Shown here piece by piece: positions 1 to 11,622 of a DNA stretch of 64,000 nucleotides. Below the pieces are notes generated by a model that searched no databases, had not been told where the DNA came from, and saw only the letters and a list, made by a program, of their open reading frames with translations. The stretch is from the NCBI GenBank assembly GCA_024138015.1, contig JAMXBB010000011.1, forward strand, positions 68,144,749 through 68,208,748, given 5' to 3'. The position numbers were made by a program, and so were the translations under genes. The stretch is from Lumnitzera littorea (Eukaryota > Streptophyta > Magnoliopsida > Myrtales > Combretaceae). Positions within the stretch are counted from its first letter, which is position 1, and every line of letters starts with the position of its first letter.

Positions 1-887
1 GTTAAGATCAGTTTTATTATATATATACATTATTATGTTTTATTAGTTAAAATAATATATAATATATGCATATGTTAGTATAAGAGTTTTAGTGATAGAT
101 CTTATATAAATGTATTATATGGAATTATAGTATTTTTGGTAAATAGCTATATATATCAGTTTAGGGATTATTATGATTGGGCATTTATTTTTTTAGATTT
201 GGTTTTACTTAAGGATTTGTTACATAGAAAGTTGTTTTTTTTTTTTCTTTAAATGAAACTAATAAAAGACCCTTTTTAAAAATAGGATTGTTAGAGCATT
301 TTTTTTTAAAACAAAAACACTAAAGAGTTATGGCCCTTTAGATTTTATTTGAATATACTAATTTGGTAACAATGTAAATTTGGTCAATTTTCAAAAATTA
401 AAATCAACTAACATACTAAAATCTTCAGAAAGAACTACGATCGTTTGATCCCGACTAGCTGGTACATAGACACCTTTGGGGCGACGATAAAATATATAAA
501 AACTTAGGTTCTTTTTCTTTTGATTTTGATTTTTTTAATTTTATTAAATATTATAATTAGAAGAATAATCATAATTTTGGTAAATAGATAGTGGTACCCG
601 TTAGGGTTTAATAGGTTAGCCTCCGAACTTGGAACTCTCTGGTTCTTCATTCAAAATTGAAATAAAAAACTGGTAGCCAAATCGTAATCAATTCACCCAA
701 TTGGTTACGATTTCTTTTCTTTTTCTGACTTTGGTCGGGTGGCGACTCCAAAAATTATTTTCAATAAAAAACCGGAATTTGTTAATTTCTTTAGTTGATG
801 ATTAATATTAAATGGCTTGGGGTTTAGTATTAATAAAAAAAATGAGAAATTAATTTTAAATAGAAAACTGAAAAAATAAGCTCGACA
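1..887 (+). mobile_element. Tat/Ogre-like LTR, 3' part (left end outside window)
   Basis: This is the 3' portion of a Tat/Ogre-like long terminal repeat. It matches, in reverse complement, the first ~2 kb of the solo LTR at 57212-59610. Shared landmarks are a GATC-rich element near 440-460, the GGGGCGACGATAAAA stretch at 479-494, a GGTGGCGACTCC block near 738-750 and the terminal GCTCGACA ending at 887. No primer-binding site follows the terminus, so this is a 3' LTR or a solo LTR rather than a 5' LTR. It cuts into the gag of relic H immediately to its right. The 5' part of the LTR lies beyond the window. Confidence 0.8.
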
Positions 888-889
888 CT

Positions 890-1189
890 TCCTTATAAGT
901 CTTTTAGCACGTTGAGGTGGAGTTGGGTTCACATTAGCTGCTTCTAGTGTTGTAAGCTCAACCACTTGCCTTCTTTGCATATCTTTCACATGGAGGCCTA
1001 GTTCATTAGCTCTCTCTTAAGGCCTAGTCTCTACTATCTTCTGTATAGATATAGCCAAGTTGGCTATAATAGCAGCAAGGTCTCACAATTGTTCATCAGT
1101 AGTTCGCAGAGTCCCTTGGCAAACACGACCGCTGCATGAGCATCACTCTCAGCATCATTAATCTCTCTATGAATACTAAGATTCGACAT
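890..1189 (-). pseudogene. gag N-terminal relic of LTR element H
   Basis: On the minus strand a reading starts at the ATG at 1189 (MSNLSIHREINDAES...) about 190 bp inside the primer-binding site. It continues, after frameshifts and stops, to a stretch reading KDMQRRQVVELTTLEAAN. The position directly after LTR and primer site is where gag begins in Ty3-gypsy elements. The composition (short, charged, heptad-like) fits a gag N-terminus. The remainder is lost because the Tat LTR ending at 887 interrupts it. The family is assigned by its LTR rather than by this fragment. Confidence 0.5.
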
Positions 1190-1375
1190 TCTTATAGAAA
1201 AGCTAAATAAAAACTTCTGTCAATATAGAAACCTACTCCCATTACTCAACAATATGCAATAAAGCACTTCAAGAACTTGCTTTGATTTTGAAATAGAAAA
1301 AAAGAGTATAATAGAGCATGAGAACTACTTCAAGAAACAACCACTACAACACTTAGCTTTCCGTCATAACCTCAA

Positions 1376-1387
1376 GCTCTGATATTA
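1376..1387 (-). other. Primer-binding site of H (tRNA-iMet type)
   Basis: The minus strand reads TAATATCAGAGC followed by TTGAGG. The usual plant initiator-Met site is TGGTATCAGAGC, so 10 of 12 bases agree and both differences are G-to-A. It lies 8 bp from the LTR edge at 1396, as expected for a 5' LTR read on the minus strand. Confidence 0.65.
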
Positions 1388-1395
1388 GAATTATA

Positions 1396-2280
1396 TGATG
1401 TGCCTAGGAGCTGAGTTAATCATTAGGGCTTACTATAGAGAAGGTAAACATTGGATCCTTCAAAATATTGAATAAAGAAAGGAATGGGTCAGTAACATAG
1501 TAGCTTTTGTGAAGCTGCTTGTTGGATATGATGCATTAACGAACATAATACGACTTAGTACTTTTCTTAATATGATGTAAAGCTAATACTAAGGTCTAAT
1601 CACTACTAACCTTAAGTTACGGACAAGATTAGATAAGAGTGTAAAGGATATACTTGGAGAACGGTGTCTCACAAGAGCAATAAGAGGAATATTCATTAAC
1701 TATGTGTAATAAGATGATTGTGGCTATAGTAAAAAGGACTATTTATAGTAAGTCCTTTAGGGCAACAATACAATAATAGAAAATTATATAAAGGATAATC
1801 TAAGGAGAAGATTCCTGGTATAAACAAAAAGGGTAAATATGATAAAGGACAAAAGGGAACATAGTATAAATGTCAAAAAAGAAGGGGACATGTGGCAGCT
1901 TATCAATGGATCAACAATTTGGAATCTTGGAGCATTGTGGCCAAATTGAGTTGGTGCTGGGGTTGCTGTTGCTAGGCTATATTGAAGGCTATCGAGGTGA
2001 TCAATTGAGGCTGCAGCTCGGTAGGTTGGGAGAGGAAAGCTAGGCATATAAGGACCTCAACCTCACATTAGGCAGGTCAGTACGGGAGTTCTTGGCATCT
2101 AAAAGAGAGACAGAGCAAACCAACGTATGCCTGAGTTGAGCACTCAAAGTGTTTGCTATCTGGCATTATTAGTAAATGAGCTCGTTAAGGTCTAGTTGAA
2201 CAACTAAGATTCTCCTGGCTAAGCCTTATAAGCCTTGAAGTTTGGTTCGGGTGAAGGGTTCGGAGGTCGATATTCCATCA
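1396..2280 (-). mobile_element. 5' LTR of chromovirus-like element H
   Basis: An 885-bp segment starts with TG and ends with CA on both strands (minus strand TGATGGAATATCG ... GGCACATCA), next to a primer-binding site. A minus-strand TATA box (ACTATAAATAG) at about 1741-1751 lies ~530 bp from the LTR start. That is the same offset as the TATAAATAG box in the 858-bp LTRs of element C. H and C therefore probably share an LTR architecture. No second H LTR is in the window, since the element continues to the left past the Tat insertion. Confidence 0.6.
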
Positions 2281-2285
2281 ATAGT

Positions 2286-3540
2286 CAAATGGGATTAACG
2301 ACGTTATAATAACAAGTTAATCGGATCTTCTATTTGAATTATTTAATGAAATGTTGATATTTTATTCTAACGTTTAAAAAGGTTGATTTCATAGTTGAAC
2401 TTAACCCCAAGTGTTGATCCCTTTGGATGTAAGTTTTCCAAACTTAATCATAAACATGTAGATGTAGCTTTGGAATGGAGCACAAATTTGCATTGTGTTT
2501 GGCAATATTAAGTAAAGTGAAAATGGAATAAAAATAATATATTAGAAAAGAAATGAAAGAAGAACAATGGAAATATAACTTTTACCCATAATTGGATACT
2601 GAGAATAAAAATGAAAAGAAATGGATGGAAATATCTCCTATTTCCATACTTGGTTAATGAAAAAAAAAAAAAAAAACGATTAGTCTAGATTATCCTTGAA
2701 AAACATATAATGAAGTTTTATTTATTTATTTTTTCATTTCAAGGCTATTTTGTAACCTTCAAACGTTTAGATCCGTTTGTGTTGATTTCTTTCCAAATTA
2801 TAAAGGAAAAGAATGCAACGAAAATAGTAGACTAGGAAAGAAAGGAAATAAAAACAATAAAAATTTAACGTTTACCCTCATTTGGAAAGAAGGAATGAAA
2901 ATGGAAGGACATAGGTAGAAATATCTCCTATTGCCTTGCTTGACAATGCAAAGGAAATAAAAAAAAAAGGAAAAAAAAAATTGTTTAGTCTAGATTATCC
3001 TTAAAAATGTATAATGAAGTTTTATTTACTTTCTTTTTCAAGGCAACTTTTGTAACGTTTTTACTTTTTTATTCATTTCCTCTGATTCCTTTCCAAGGAT
3101 TTATTTTCAAATTGGAAAGAAACAAAAATGATTCCAAAGTGGAAATAATGTACTAATCCTTATCCATTTCATCTTATTTCCATCCTTCAGTAAAATAGAC
3201 AAACACATAGTTTCTACCTATTTTCACCAATTTCGTTAGATTCCATCAATTTCCATCTATCCAAACACAACATTTTTTTTTTTTTTTGCCCAAATATCCA
3301 AGCACAACATTAAACTTAATACTCATTTGACTTTGTCTGAGCGGGTTGAAAGTTTCCTTTCCCGCTCGATTTAGTTAATGACCAGCTCTGTCGGATTTCC
3401 ATTCTTTAATTGCCAATTTTCTTTTAACACCATTCCCTGATCGCTTTGCATGGAATGTCTCTCTCACATAAGATGATAAGTACATGCACGCTCATTCATC
3501 ATGATGAGTAAGCCATTAGTTCGGATTAATGTGGTTTGGG
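2286..3540. repeat. Diverged repeat block, copy 1
   Basis: This non-coding block recurs in the same orientation at about 4906-5985. It begins with one arm of the fold-back seen at 4206-4975. It then has two internal ~280-bp units, each containing AAATATCTCCTATT, then GATTAGT(C/G)TAGATTATCCTTGAAAA, then ATGAAGTTTTATTT (first unit ~2590-2760, second ~2880-3060). It closes with a conserved CATGATGAGTAAGCC near 3500. No protein coding was recognised. It could be part of a non-autonomous DNA transposon or a Helitron; the class is not established. Confidence 0.6.
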
Positions 3541-4205
3541 TTGGTTTTTTCGGTCTCTAGATTTGAATGGCAATAACAAGGGTCCTTCCTTGAACAAATA
3601 ATCCAGTTACTTAAGGTTTATTTCCTGATATTTTTGTATAAATTTTATGTATAATTAATGATTGAAATTGTAAAAATATATATATATAACCTTGTAATAA
3701 CATTATAAGGTATTTCAAGAATCATAAATTTAAACTAGTCTAGAACATCAAAATCAAGCGAATTAAAAAATTGTGTCCCATTTCCCTCACGTGTGGGTTG
3801 TGGCTTGCTTTGGGGTCCTTATGACCTAGCGGTAAAAGTGAAGCTATTTGTAGTAAATGTATTTGATTTTTTACTCGTCCATAGCAAAGAAAATAAAAAC
3901 AGATTAAATGTCACATTTAATACTAAAAAAATATAATATAAAACAAGTAAAAGAATTACCATTTCTAATTAATTATAAAACATAAGTATTTTTCATAAAT
4001 TTAAATTATCATTCTTAAACTTAGTTATACTTGCAATTGTTAAATATCAAAATTTAAATAAGATATGAGTTTTTCATAATAATTGGATTTTTGGATATGG
4101 AAAGGTAGTATAAATAAGTAAAGAAATGAAAAACTTAATTGGGTAAATTTAAATGGGAAATCAAATTTTTAAGAAGTTAAAACAAGCAATCTATGTGACA
4201 TCGAA
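3541..4205. other. AT-rich spacer, nothing recognised
   Basis: This is AT-rich sequence between repeat-block copy 1 and the fold-back element. I see no reading frame, repeat or RNA gene that I can support. Confidence 0.5.
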
Positions 4206-4975
4206 TAGTTCAAATAGAAGATCCTGTTAACCTGCCGTTATAATATCGTTAATACTATCTAATGTGGCCATCATCCGCCACACAGTAACAAGACCATTTT
4301 ATTGCAAATATAAAAGGAAGGAAAAAAAAATTGAAATTATGAAAAAAGTAAAAAGATTTAAAAATGATTAAAAAAGGGGGAAAATATAGAAATAAAAAGT
4401 AAATTGTACAATTACATATATAAAATTAATTTAATTAATTAAAAATATGAAATAAATTGGTAAAATAAAAAAATAGAGAAAAAAATTTTAAAGAAAATAT
4501 CTAAACAACCTACGGTTAAGGGGTGCTCGATAGCTACCTAATTAGGGATGTGCAAGCCTCTTTAGGCAACAAACCTTAAGTCGTTAGATCAGACGTAAAG
4601 AAGCTATGGGTTGCAACTTACGTAAAAAAGTGAGTTATTTGACCTATTAAGTAGCTATCGGTGGTCACTCACCACTACGGGGTGGGGGGGCAGGGGGAGA
4701 TCGGTTGAGTAACTCGCCGTGACTATGGGTGGCTTGATAATTGTTTATTATTAGAAAATAAAAGAAAAATAAAAGGAAATCCAATGCAACTCCACCATGG
4801 CTTGATTAGATTTCCTTTTTTCAAATATGTGTTACTCTTTTTTTATGATTTTATATTGTTTTTATTCTTTTTTTATTTGTAATAAAATGGCCTTATAAGC
4901 GCCGCATTAGTACTATGTAACAAATAAAGGCCATATTAGATGGCAAGTAAACAAGATTTTTGAACTATTTAATAA
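4206..4975. mobile_element. Fold-back / MITE-like element with ~115-bp inverted ends
   Basis: The left arm (4206-4320) and the right arm (4860-4975) are inverted copies. The left arm runs AATAGTTCAAA ... TCTAATGTGGCC ... ACCATTTTATTGCAAATA. The reverse complement of the right arm runs AATAGTTCAAA ... TCTAATATGGCC ... GCCATTTTATTACAAATA. The right arm has internal deletions. The interior holds a locally GC-rich stretch (4500-4740, with a run of G at 4683-4689) and no ORF. Long imperfect arms suggest a Mutator-type or fold-back non-autonomous element. No target duplication was found. Confidence 0.55.
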
Positions 4976-5985
4976 AACGTTAATATTTCATTTTAACTTC
5001 TTCAAAGTTCAGTTTTATCGAGCATTAATCTGGTAGAAAGATAACTTTTAACTATATTTGGATACAAACAATAAAAATGGAAGGGAATGGTTGGAAATAT
5101 CTCCTATTTTTATACTTGGTCAACACAAAAGAAATAAAAAAGAAAAAGAAAAAAAAATTGATTAGTGTAGATTATCTTGAAAAATATATATGAAGTTTTA
5201 TTTTCTTTCCTTTTCAAGACTTTGTTGCCTTTTGACTTTTACATCCATTTGTTTTAATTTCTTTTCAAATTGGAGGGAAACAGAATTGCAAAGAAAATAG
5301 TAGACTAGAAAAGAAAGGAAATAAAAACAATGAAAATTTAACTTTTACCCTTATTTGGATAAAAGAATGAAAATGGATGGAAATGGGTGGAGATATATCC
5401 TATTTCCTTAGTTAATGCAAAATAAAAGAAATAAAAAAGCAGAGAAGAGAATATTGATTAGTATAGATTAATGATTAACCTTGAAAACATATATTGAACT
5501 TTTATAAAATTTCTTTTTCAAGGCAATTTTTGGAATTTTTCTCTCTCTTTTCTTTTTTCTTTTTTAACTTTTCCATTCATTTCTTTTGATTTCTTTCCAA
5601 ATCGGAGAAAAACAAAAAATGACTCTAGAATGGAAATAATCTACTTATTTCTATGTTTTGCATTTTATTTCCGTCCTTCATTAGAATAGAGAAACACATA
5701 ATTTCTAACGATTTCCACTAATTTCCTTAAATTCCACCGATTTCCATCTACCCATAACATTGAATTAAACCTGATTTCCATCTGCCTTTCTCTAATAAAG
5801 CGCCCAGCTCTCCCTCATCGTACATTTGTGGTTACAGGTCAGATTACCAATCTTTAATTTCCAATTTTTGTTTGACCTCATTCTCCAATCGCTTCGTATG
5901 TAATCTTTTTTTTTTTTTTAACATAAAACGATAAGTATGCATACGCACAAATCATGATGAGTAAGCCGTTTGTTTGAAAGGAAAG
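4906..5985. repeat. Diverged repeat block, copy 2
   Basis: This is a direct copy of the block at 2286-3540, beginning within the right arm of the fold-back. It repeats the AAATATCTCCTAT unit at ~5095 and AGATATATCCTATTTCC at ~5392, the GATTAGTGTAGATTATC motif, and the closing CATGATGAGTAAGCC near 5953. Divergence is high, with many indels, so the duplication is old. It contains no reading frame. Confidence 0.6.
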
Positions 5986-6699
5986 AACATGGAACTTGTG
6001 CAAGACTCATGCAACTCACGCCAACTTTGCTTCACAAAGAGATTGTTTTTTTCTTTTCCCTACTTGATCAATTCAAAATAACATAACTGACTTTTTTGCA
6101 CCAACATTAAAAAACTTCTAATATTCTCTTATTCCATTTTTATTTTGAAAAATACAACTGCCATATATATGACTTAAATTATCAGTGTATAATTATGAAA
6201 TTATATGAAATACCTATTATTTTAAAACTTTAAGTAAGAGTGAGCGAGTATCAACCCATACCCTACTTGATCGGATGAGTTCTAGACGAGTACTAGGAGT
6301 CATAGGATAGGTTCATAAAAATTTTCCCAAACCTATCCCCTAAGGTAAGGTATGGGTACAAAGCCTTTCTACCTTAAGTACCTTGAAAACTATATATTAA
6401 GCGTAAAGTGTACATGCTTTACAGTACCTTTTATTCATCTAATAAAATATTAGCAAATAATTTTATTAAATAAATAAAAAATGATAATATTGTATTTTTT
6501 TGGTCAAAAAATGTTTCAGGTAAAAGGGAAAAGAAAAAAAAAAACTTAAGCCTATGTTTTGCCAAGTGAGAAGTTGAAGGAGAAGGGCCGATCGGAACAT
6601 GGAGACTTATGAAGTGATTGATGAATCAGTGCTTTGTGCTGACTTACTTCAAGCAAGAGATGCTCAATGTTTTCTAGCACCTGAGATAAGGTTGAAATA
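5986..6699. other. Spacer with a GGTATGGGTAC-type low-copy repeat
   Basis: At 6240-6370 lies a locally balanced stretch with GAGTATCAACCCATACCC and TAAGGTATGGGTACAAAG, partly inverted with respect to each other. This resembles small non-autonomous DNA transposons of plants, but no ends could be fixed. At 6570-6700 the sequence may be the decayed start of the D gag. Nothing else was recognised. Confidence 0.3.
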
Positions 6700-6925
6700 C
6701 TATTGACGAGTATTTACAAGAGTTTAAGACCTTGATGACGAGATGTAAGATTGCCAAGCCACAGGACCGCACCATTGCTAGATTCTTAAGCGGACTCCGA
6801 GACAATATTGCCGATATAGTTGAATTGCAGCCGTTCAACTCTCTAAATGAGCTAATTAATTTGGCATTAAGAGTAGAGAGGCAGAGGAGAAAAAGGCATC
6901 AGAGGCCGAGTAGCCGATCTCAATA
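6700..6925 (+). pseudogene. Chromovirus gag relic (element D)
   Basis: Reading from 6703 gives DEYLQEFKTLMTRCK, then ARFLSGLRDNIADIVELQP and LNELINLALRVERQ. These are the conserved C-terminal gag capsid motifs of plant Ty3-gypsy chromoviruses (family pattern EY...F..L...C......T..R...GL...I...V..Q......E....A...E). A stop at 6923 interrupts it. Downstream, KCF at ~7065 followed by RVMVL in another frame marks the expected zinc-knuckle position. The CX2CX4HX4C cluster itself is missing, probably by deletion. Confidence 0.75.
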
Positions 6926-7184
6926 AGGTAGCCTTGAGCTTGAAAGGTATGTCGAGAGAAGGCAAGAAAAGAAGATAGAGAAAGAAGAGCTTAGCTGACC
7001 AGTCTATACCTAAAAACAGATTGTTGATAAAGAAAAGGCACCCAGTAACAAGGCTCGAGAAGTAAAGTGCTTCAATGGCCGAATAAAAGGGTCATGGTCT
7101 TGAAGGGCAAAGGGCTCGAGTCTTAAATCAAGAGTCAGAGTGACAAGAGCTTGGATGACCGGTTGATATAAGAAGATGTCTATC

Positions 7185-7640
7185 CTGAGGACCTTGATAA
7201 ACTCTTGGTTATGGTGACACAAGCTGACTTGAAGGTAGATCCCAGATAAAGGGAAAATTTATTTCACATGCAGTGCCTAGTGAATGGGAAGACCTGTTCC
7301 CTGGTTATCGATGGCGGTAACTGCACCAATATTATCTCTACTGAGTTAGTGGAAAAGATGAAGTTGTCGACCTACTCGCACCCCCGACCCTATGGATTGA
7401 AGTGGTTTAACAACAAGGGTGTGGTCCATGTACATAAGCGTGCTCGGATTGCATTTAAGACGGGACAGTACAAAGACGAGATTGAGTTCGATGTGGTCCC
7501 TATGAATGCCGTGAATTTACTTCTTAGTTGACCTTGGGAGTATGCCCGAAAAATGATCCATGACGGCTTCCTCAACACTTACACTGTTTGGAAGGATGGA
7601 AAGAGCTATTGCTTAACCCCTATGAGCGTTGGGGAAATTT
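7185..7640 (+). pseudogene. Retropepsin (aspartic protease) relic of D
   Basis: The reading starts near 7190 with LDKLLVMVTQADLKVDPR, a stop, then RENLFHMQCLVNGKTCSLVI. It continues DGGNCTNIISTELVEKM, HPRPYGLKWFN, EIEFDVVPMNAVNLLLS, a stop, and PWEYARKMIHDGF. This follows chromovirus proteases closely; the family has DGGSCTN at the active site, and here the catalytic Asp is kept as DGGNCTN. The stop replaces the residue between LL and PW (usually GRPW, here S-stop-PW). The protease processed Gag-Pol in the particle. No reverse transcriptase follows, and an LTR-like region begins within ~250 bp. Confidence 0.8.
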
Positions 7641-7881
7641 AAAGACACTCGACACCCATGGTGAAGAGAAAAGGGAAGAGAAGTTTATTCGGCATCCCGA
7701 CCCATGCTCAACACTTAACGTCAAGGACAACTTCCTTTCAAACTTGCAGTAATGCTAGGAATTAGCCTTCGACTATGCCGAGGCCGAGGCTAACTTGTCC
7801 GAAGTTGATGCCGACCCTCTAGAAGAAGATGTCGACCTATTCTAACTTGAGGCCAAACAACTTTCGCCGAGGCCGAGCAAA

Positions 7882-8773
7882 TGATAGAAGGCAGAGGGGA
7901 AGAAAAGTAGCTACTTGGCAATAAGCCTATTGTCTACCGAGAATACGAGAGATCATATAGCTAAGGACTCCAGACTAAAGAACCACTTGGCATGACCCTG
8001 AAAGACTAGCGCTGACCAATTCTAAAACTCAACAATTATGGGCTGACCTCTTTGGTGTCTCGGCTCTGGTGGCTCAGCCAAGCTACGAGAGATGTTAAGG
8101 ACCCTTTCCCGAACCTATACATCCAACTGCCAACCTTGTTCGATTCGGATACTACTCCTCCTAGGACATGCCAAGTGATTGCATACCGAGTTTTGTAAAA
8201 CATACAGTTTTGTATTCTTGTACATATTTTCCTTTTATTTTATTTATGTGCCCGATTCTTTAAGGTTTAAGGCCTTGTACTTTATTTATAGTTTTACAAC
8301 TAGGGTTTAGGACTTGCTAACAGAGACAGATAGATAGATATACATACATAGAGATAGATATAGTTGTATATAGAATGATATATAAAGAGTGAAACTTTCC
8401 TCTTTCAAGCAAGGCTGTACTTGAGCTAGTAGAGCTTGCATTTGCTGGATTATTGAGTATCAATTGCTCTCTTTAATCTCTCCCGTGTTCTTATCAATCT
8501 TATTCTTAAGATTGTGGTGAACCTTTTTCATTTTAACCAATTAGTGAGTCATATCTAACCTTCATTTGGAACCCTAAGTAACATTTAATGTTCATGAGTT
8601 GTATTGAACTCTATTTCAAGCTCAAAACACTTGATCGTGTTTGTGTCTTGGTGAGTTATATTTATCCACATTCACTATTAAGGCCTTTCCTGTTCTTCAT
8701 ACCCATTTTCTTTTAATATCCATTCCTGTTTGTTTCTAGATCCGCTGCCATTTCTCTTCTTTGATCCTTATCA
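7882..8773 (+). mobile_element. LTR-like region of element D, degenerate
   Basis: Positions 8030-8305 are clearly similar to the middle of the element C LTRs (43789-43990 and 46435-46635). Shared features are CAATTATGGG, then TGGTGTCTCGGCT, ACAGTTTTGTATT.TTGTA, TTTTATTTATG.GCCC.ATTCTTTA and CTAGGGTTTAGGAC. The left edge (TGATAG at 7882) and right edge (near 8773, CTTATCA) are proposed by analogy and are uncertain. A GATA-type microsatellite at 8327-8362 sits where the C LTRs carry their TATA box. An LTR so soon after protease implies that D lost RT, RNase H and integrase. Confidence 0.55.
8327..8362. repeat. (GATA)n/(CATA)n microsatellite
   Basis: Short GATA units followed by CATA and GATA units, inside the D LTR-like region. 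Confidence 0.8.
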
Positions 8774-9487
8774 ATAAGGGTGTAGTTGGTTTATTCTCCT
8801 TACCATAGGCTAGATATATGTCTATACCGATGAGCGGCCAATTAAATTCCTTCGTCCTAGATCACACCACCAAGCGAAGCACCTATACAAAAGGATTTGC
8901 TATCATTGTCGCTAAGGGGGAAGCAACCCTTTGGAGTTGTCCATTTTCTATGGGGGTATTCGATGAAGAAGATGATACGGTAAACCTAAAATCGAAGAAG
9001 ATGATACTATACTTGCCATATTTGGTCAAGTGATAACTATTAAAGAAAAAGGTTGAAACTTTGAGAAAGAGAGTGGTTGATTTGAAGGAAGTAGCAAGAT
9101 TTGGACTTCAAAGAGTGAAAATGATACATGGATAAGAGTTTGCTCTATTTATAAGTAAAGGAAAAAAAATGAAGTAACTAATTCAAGCATTCACGAGTCA
9201 ACATTAAGGTCATACATCATTGTTTCTCTTATCTCCATCTTTTTGGTACAATATTTATGAAAATGAGTACCATCAGATTGTGAGAGTAAATATCATGATG
9301 TAGATTTGCAAAGTTAAGGCATATAATTCTAAGGCACTTTTTATGTTCAATACATAGAGTTGAGGCGGTATCAAGAGTGCAATGGTTATAGCATCTTGGC
9401 ATAACGGGAATGCTGTCCTAATTGGGCACTAAATTCCATCCAAAGCTAAATACAGTTAGGAGACCAATAGTAAACAGGTATCACCAA

Positions 9488-9518
<31 letters not shown>

Positions 9519-11189
9519 TAAAGAGTGCTTAAAATTGTTAAGAGGAAGTGGATGGTGACTGATAATGTGCCCTGATTAGGTGTAGAATGGCTACAAGCTA
9601 ATCTGCTAATTAGCTTAGAGCATGGATCGGCATGGATTGCAGTGGTGGCCTAAGCCTAAGCCTTCGATATACACATAGAAACATCATTGCTATGATCATG
9701 GATGGTAGTAAGTTCCCTTAAGTGAACTGTGACATCTATTCTCTATAGGCATTAGCTTGTGGGCTCCTTATTCAGCCTATCTTAAAACATAGACCAAAGA
9801 GACTTATATGTATATGAGTTAACGGGTGGCAAATGCATAAGGCACAAGGAAGCTGATTTGTGGGATTCTTCTATGGGTGCACTACTAGCTAACATTGAAG
9901 TTTTGAGAAGGGTTTGAGTGAGGGCATGCTTATGGGGACCCAAAAGATGGTGAATTGTGCCTGAGTGGGGTAAAGCAAGGGAAAACTCTAATGGAGGCCT
10001 ATAGCGATATTAAAGTGTAAGTCATTTGTCTAACTTGGGTATAGGGGAGAAAGACTAATTGAACCATCTAGTAATTGGCTCCTTTCAAAGTTTCCTTAAG
10101 ATAGTTGGAGTTCAAGGGGAAGTATTATCAAGTAAAAGCTAATGATTAGAGGCATCAAAGGCGTAATGCCTTCAACTTGATCTTAAACTTTAAATAGGTA
10201 GGATGGTACAACTAATTCATTGAGTAATGCCATAGAATTGAGAGCTCCAAGTAAGCCATTTTTGGTAAGAAAAACTAACAATGTGGGACGATCCAAAAGT
10301 TGGGTTATTGTACCTAACTATGCACTTATCTAGATCCCATAAAAGGTGTTAGTCAATTAAGACAACATGATAGTGGTCATGGAAGTTGAAATTTGTGAAG
10401 AAGTGTGTAACAACTCACCTACTAAATCAATTAGCCTAAAAAATGGATGCTGTTGGAGTACATGACCTATAATTAGTCATCGGGGTAAGTACTAAGCCCT
10501 AATGAGTGGGAGGGTATAGTTATCGCTGTAAAGCCTAAGGCATGAGCCTAAGTGGAGAGATCTTGGTGGTAGTAGCAAATATCAAATGAGAACTTTAAAG
10601 GAAAAAGAAAAGAAAGGTTCCATGTGATCAACACTTATACATTAGTTAATTGATCCTAAGAGACAAGGGAAGCTCGTCTAGCAACACCCTATGCATGAGC
10701 TTTAAAATGGAATTGGGTTAAAATTCTTGAATCGAGATGTGGCCACTACCATCAACCTTAGGGAGTTTAGAGACATTGACAATATGCAAAAGAGATATCT
10801 TTTCTGTTTAATAACTTACTTACCTTACAAGCGACTCAGTTGGAGATAGGGTTTTGCAATTGGAAGAGCACCACACGTAGCATGGTGTCTAATATGCCCT
10901 TGGCAACCCTTGAAAATCTGTAAGACCGGGTGTTTCCTATACTTGATTGTACTCATAATTGCATTGGGTCTTTAAAGTGAACAACCTCTAATTGATGGAA
11001 CAATATAGGCAAAGGAAGTCGACAAAATGGATTCTTAACCTCGAGAAAAGGATTAGCATTATAGGTTGGGTATGGGCATCTTAGTCTTGAACTTAGTGGT
11101 TGTCGGTGGATTGCTTAAGTAACTTCTATAGTAAGAGTGGGTTGTGGTGCGTCGACTGGAGGATACACTGCCTTCTTTAAGCATTGAAT
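8774..11189. other. 2.4 kb anonymous DNA
   Basis: This stretch has a more balanced composition than its surroundings but stop codons in all frames. The longest open stretch (8818-9033, +) has no recognisable motif. A TATA-like CTATTTATAAG occurs at ~9157. It may be decayed internal or untranslated retrotransposon sequence. I could not link it to any other copy in the window. Confidence 0.4.
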
Positions 11190-11400
11190 AAGAAATAGAA
11201 AAAATAAAAAAGGAAACCAAAAGATTTGATATCCTATAAATAAGATATTAATATATATAAATAAGAAACTATCCTATTTAAATAAGAAAATAATAAAAAA
11301 TCATATCTATACTTTTTTTATTTAAATCTTTTGTCCTACATCATTCCTCTTCTCTTACAAAGATTCATCTTAGTATCTTGAAAAACTTCACATGAATAAA
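11190..11400. repeat. Short dispersed repeat, copy 1
   Basis: AAAAGATTTGATATCCTA ... AAATAAGATAT.AAT and a TTTAAATCTT segment recur in the same order at ~24975-25200. It is AT-rich and non-coding; origin unknown. Confidence 0.45.
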
Positions 11401-11622
11401 AAATTAATATACTAAAAATAAATGGGGAAATTGCAAAATACCCATAAATCTTTGCTTTAGTATTGATTCATTTCTATACTTTCAAAATGTGTTTTTTGAC
11501 CCCTTAAACTTTCAACAATTTGCACTGCAAAATCTAATTAACAATTTTTGTTAAAAAAAGAGTATGTCCATGGTACATCACTAGAATTTCATTAGAAACC
11601 CATAAATATCCTACTCTCTTAT

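Noticed and set aside
1..887. 5' LTR of an element continuing to the right
   Set aside because: No tRNA-Arg-type primer site follows 887; minus-strand gag of another element (H) begins there instead.
7010..7578. Minus-strand open frames opposite element D
   Set aside because: Antisense of the D gag tail and protease, which have clear motifs on the plus strand.
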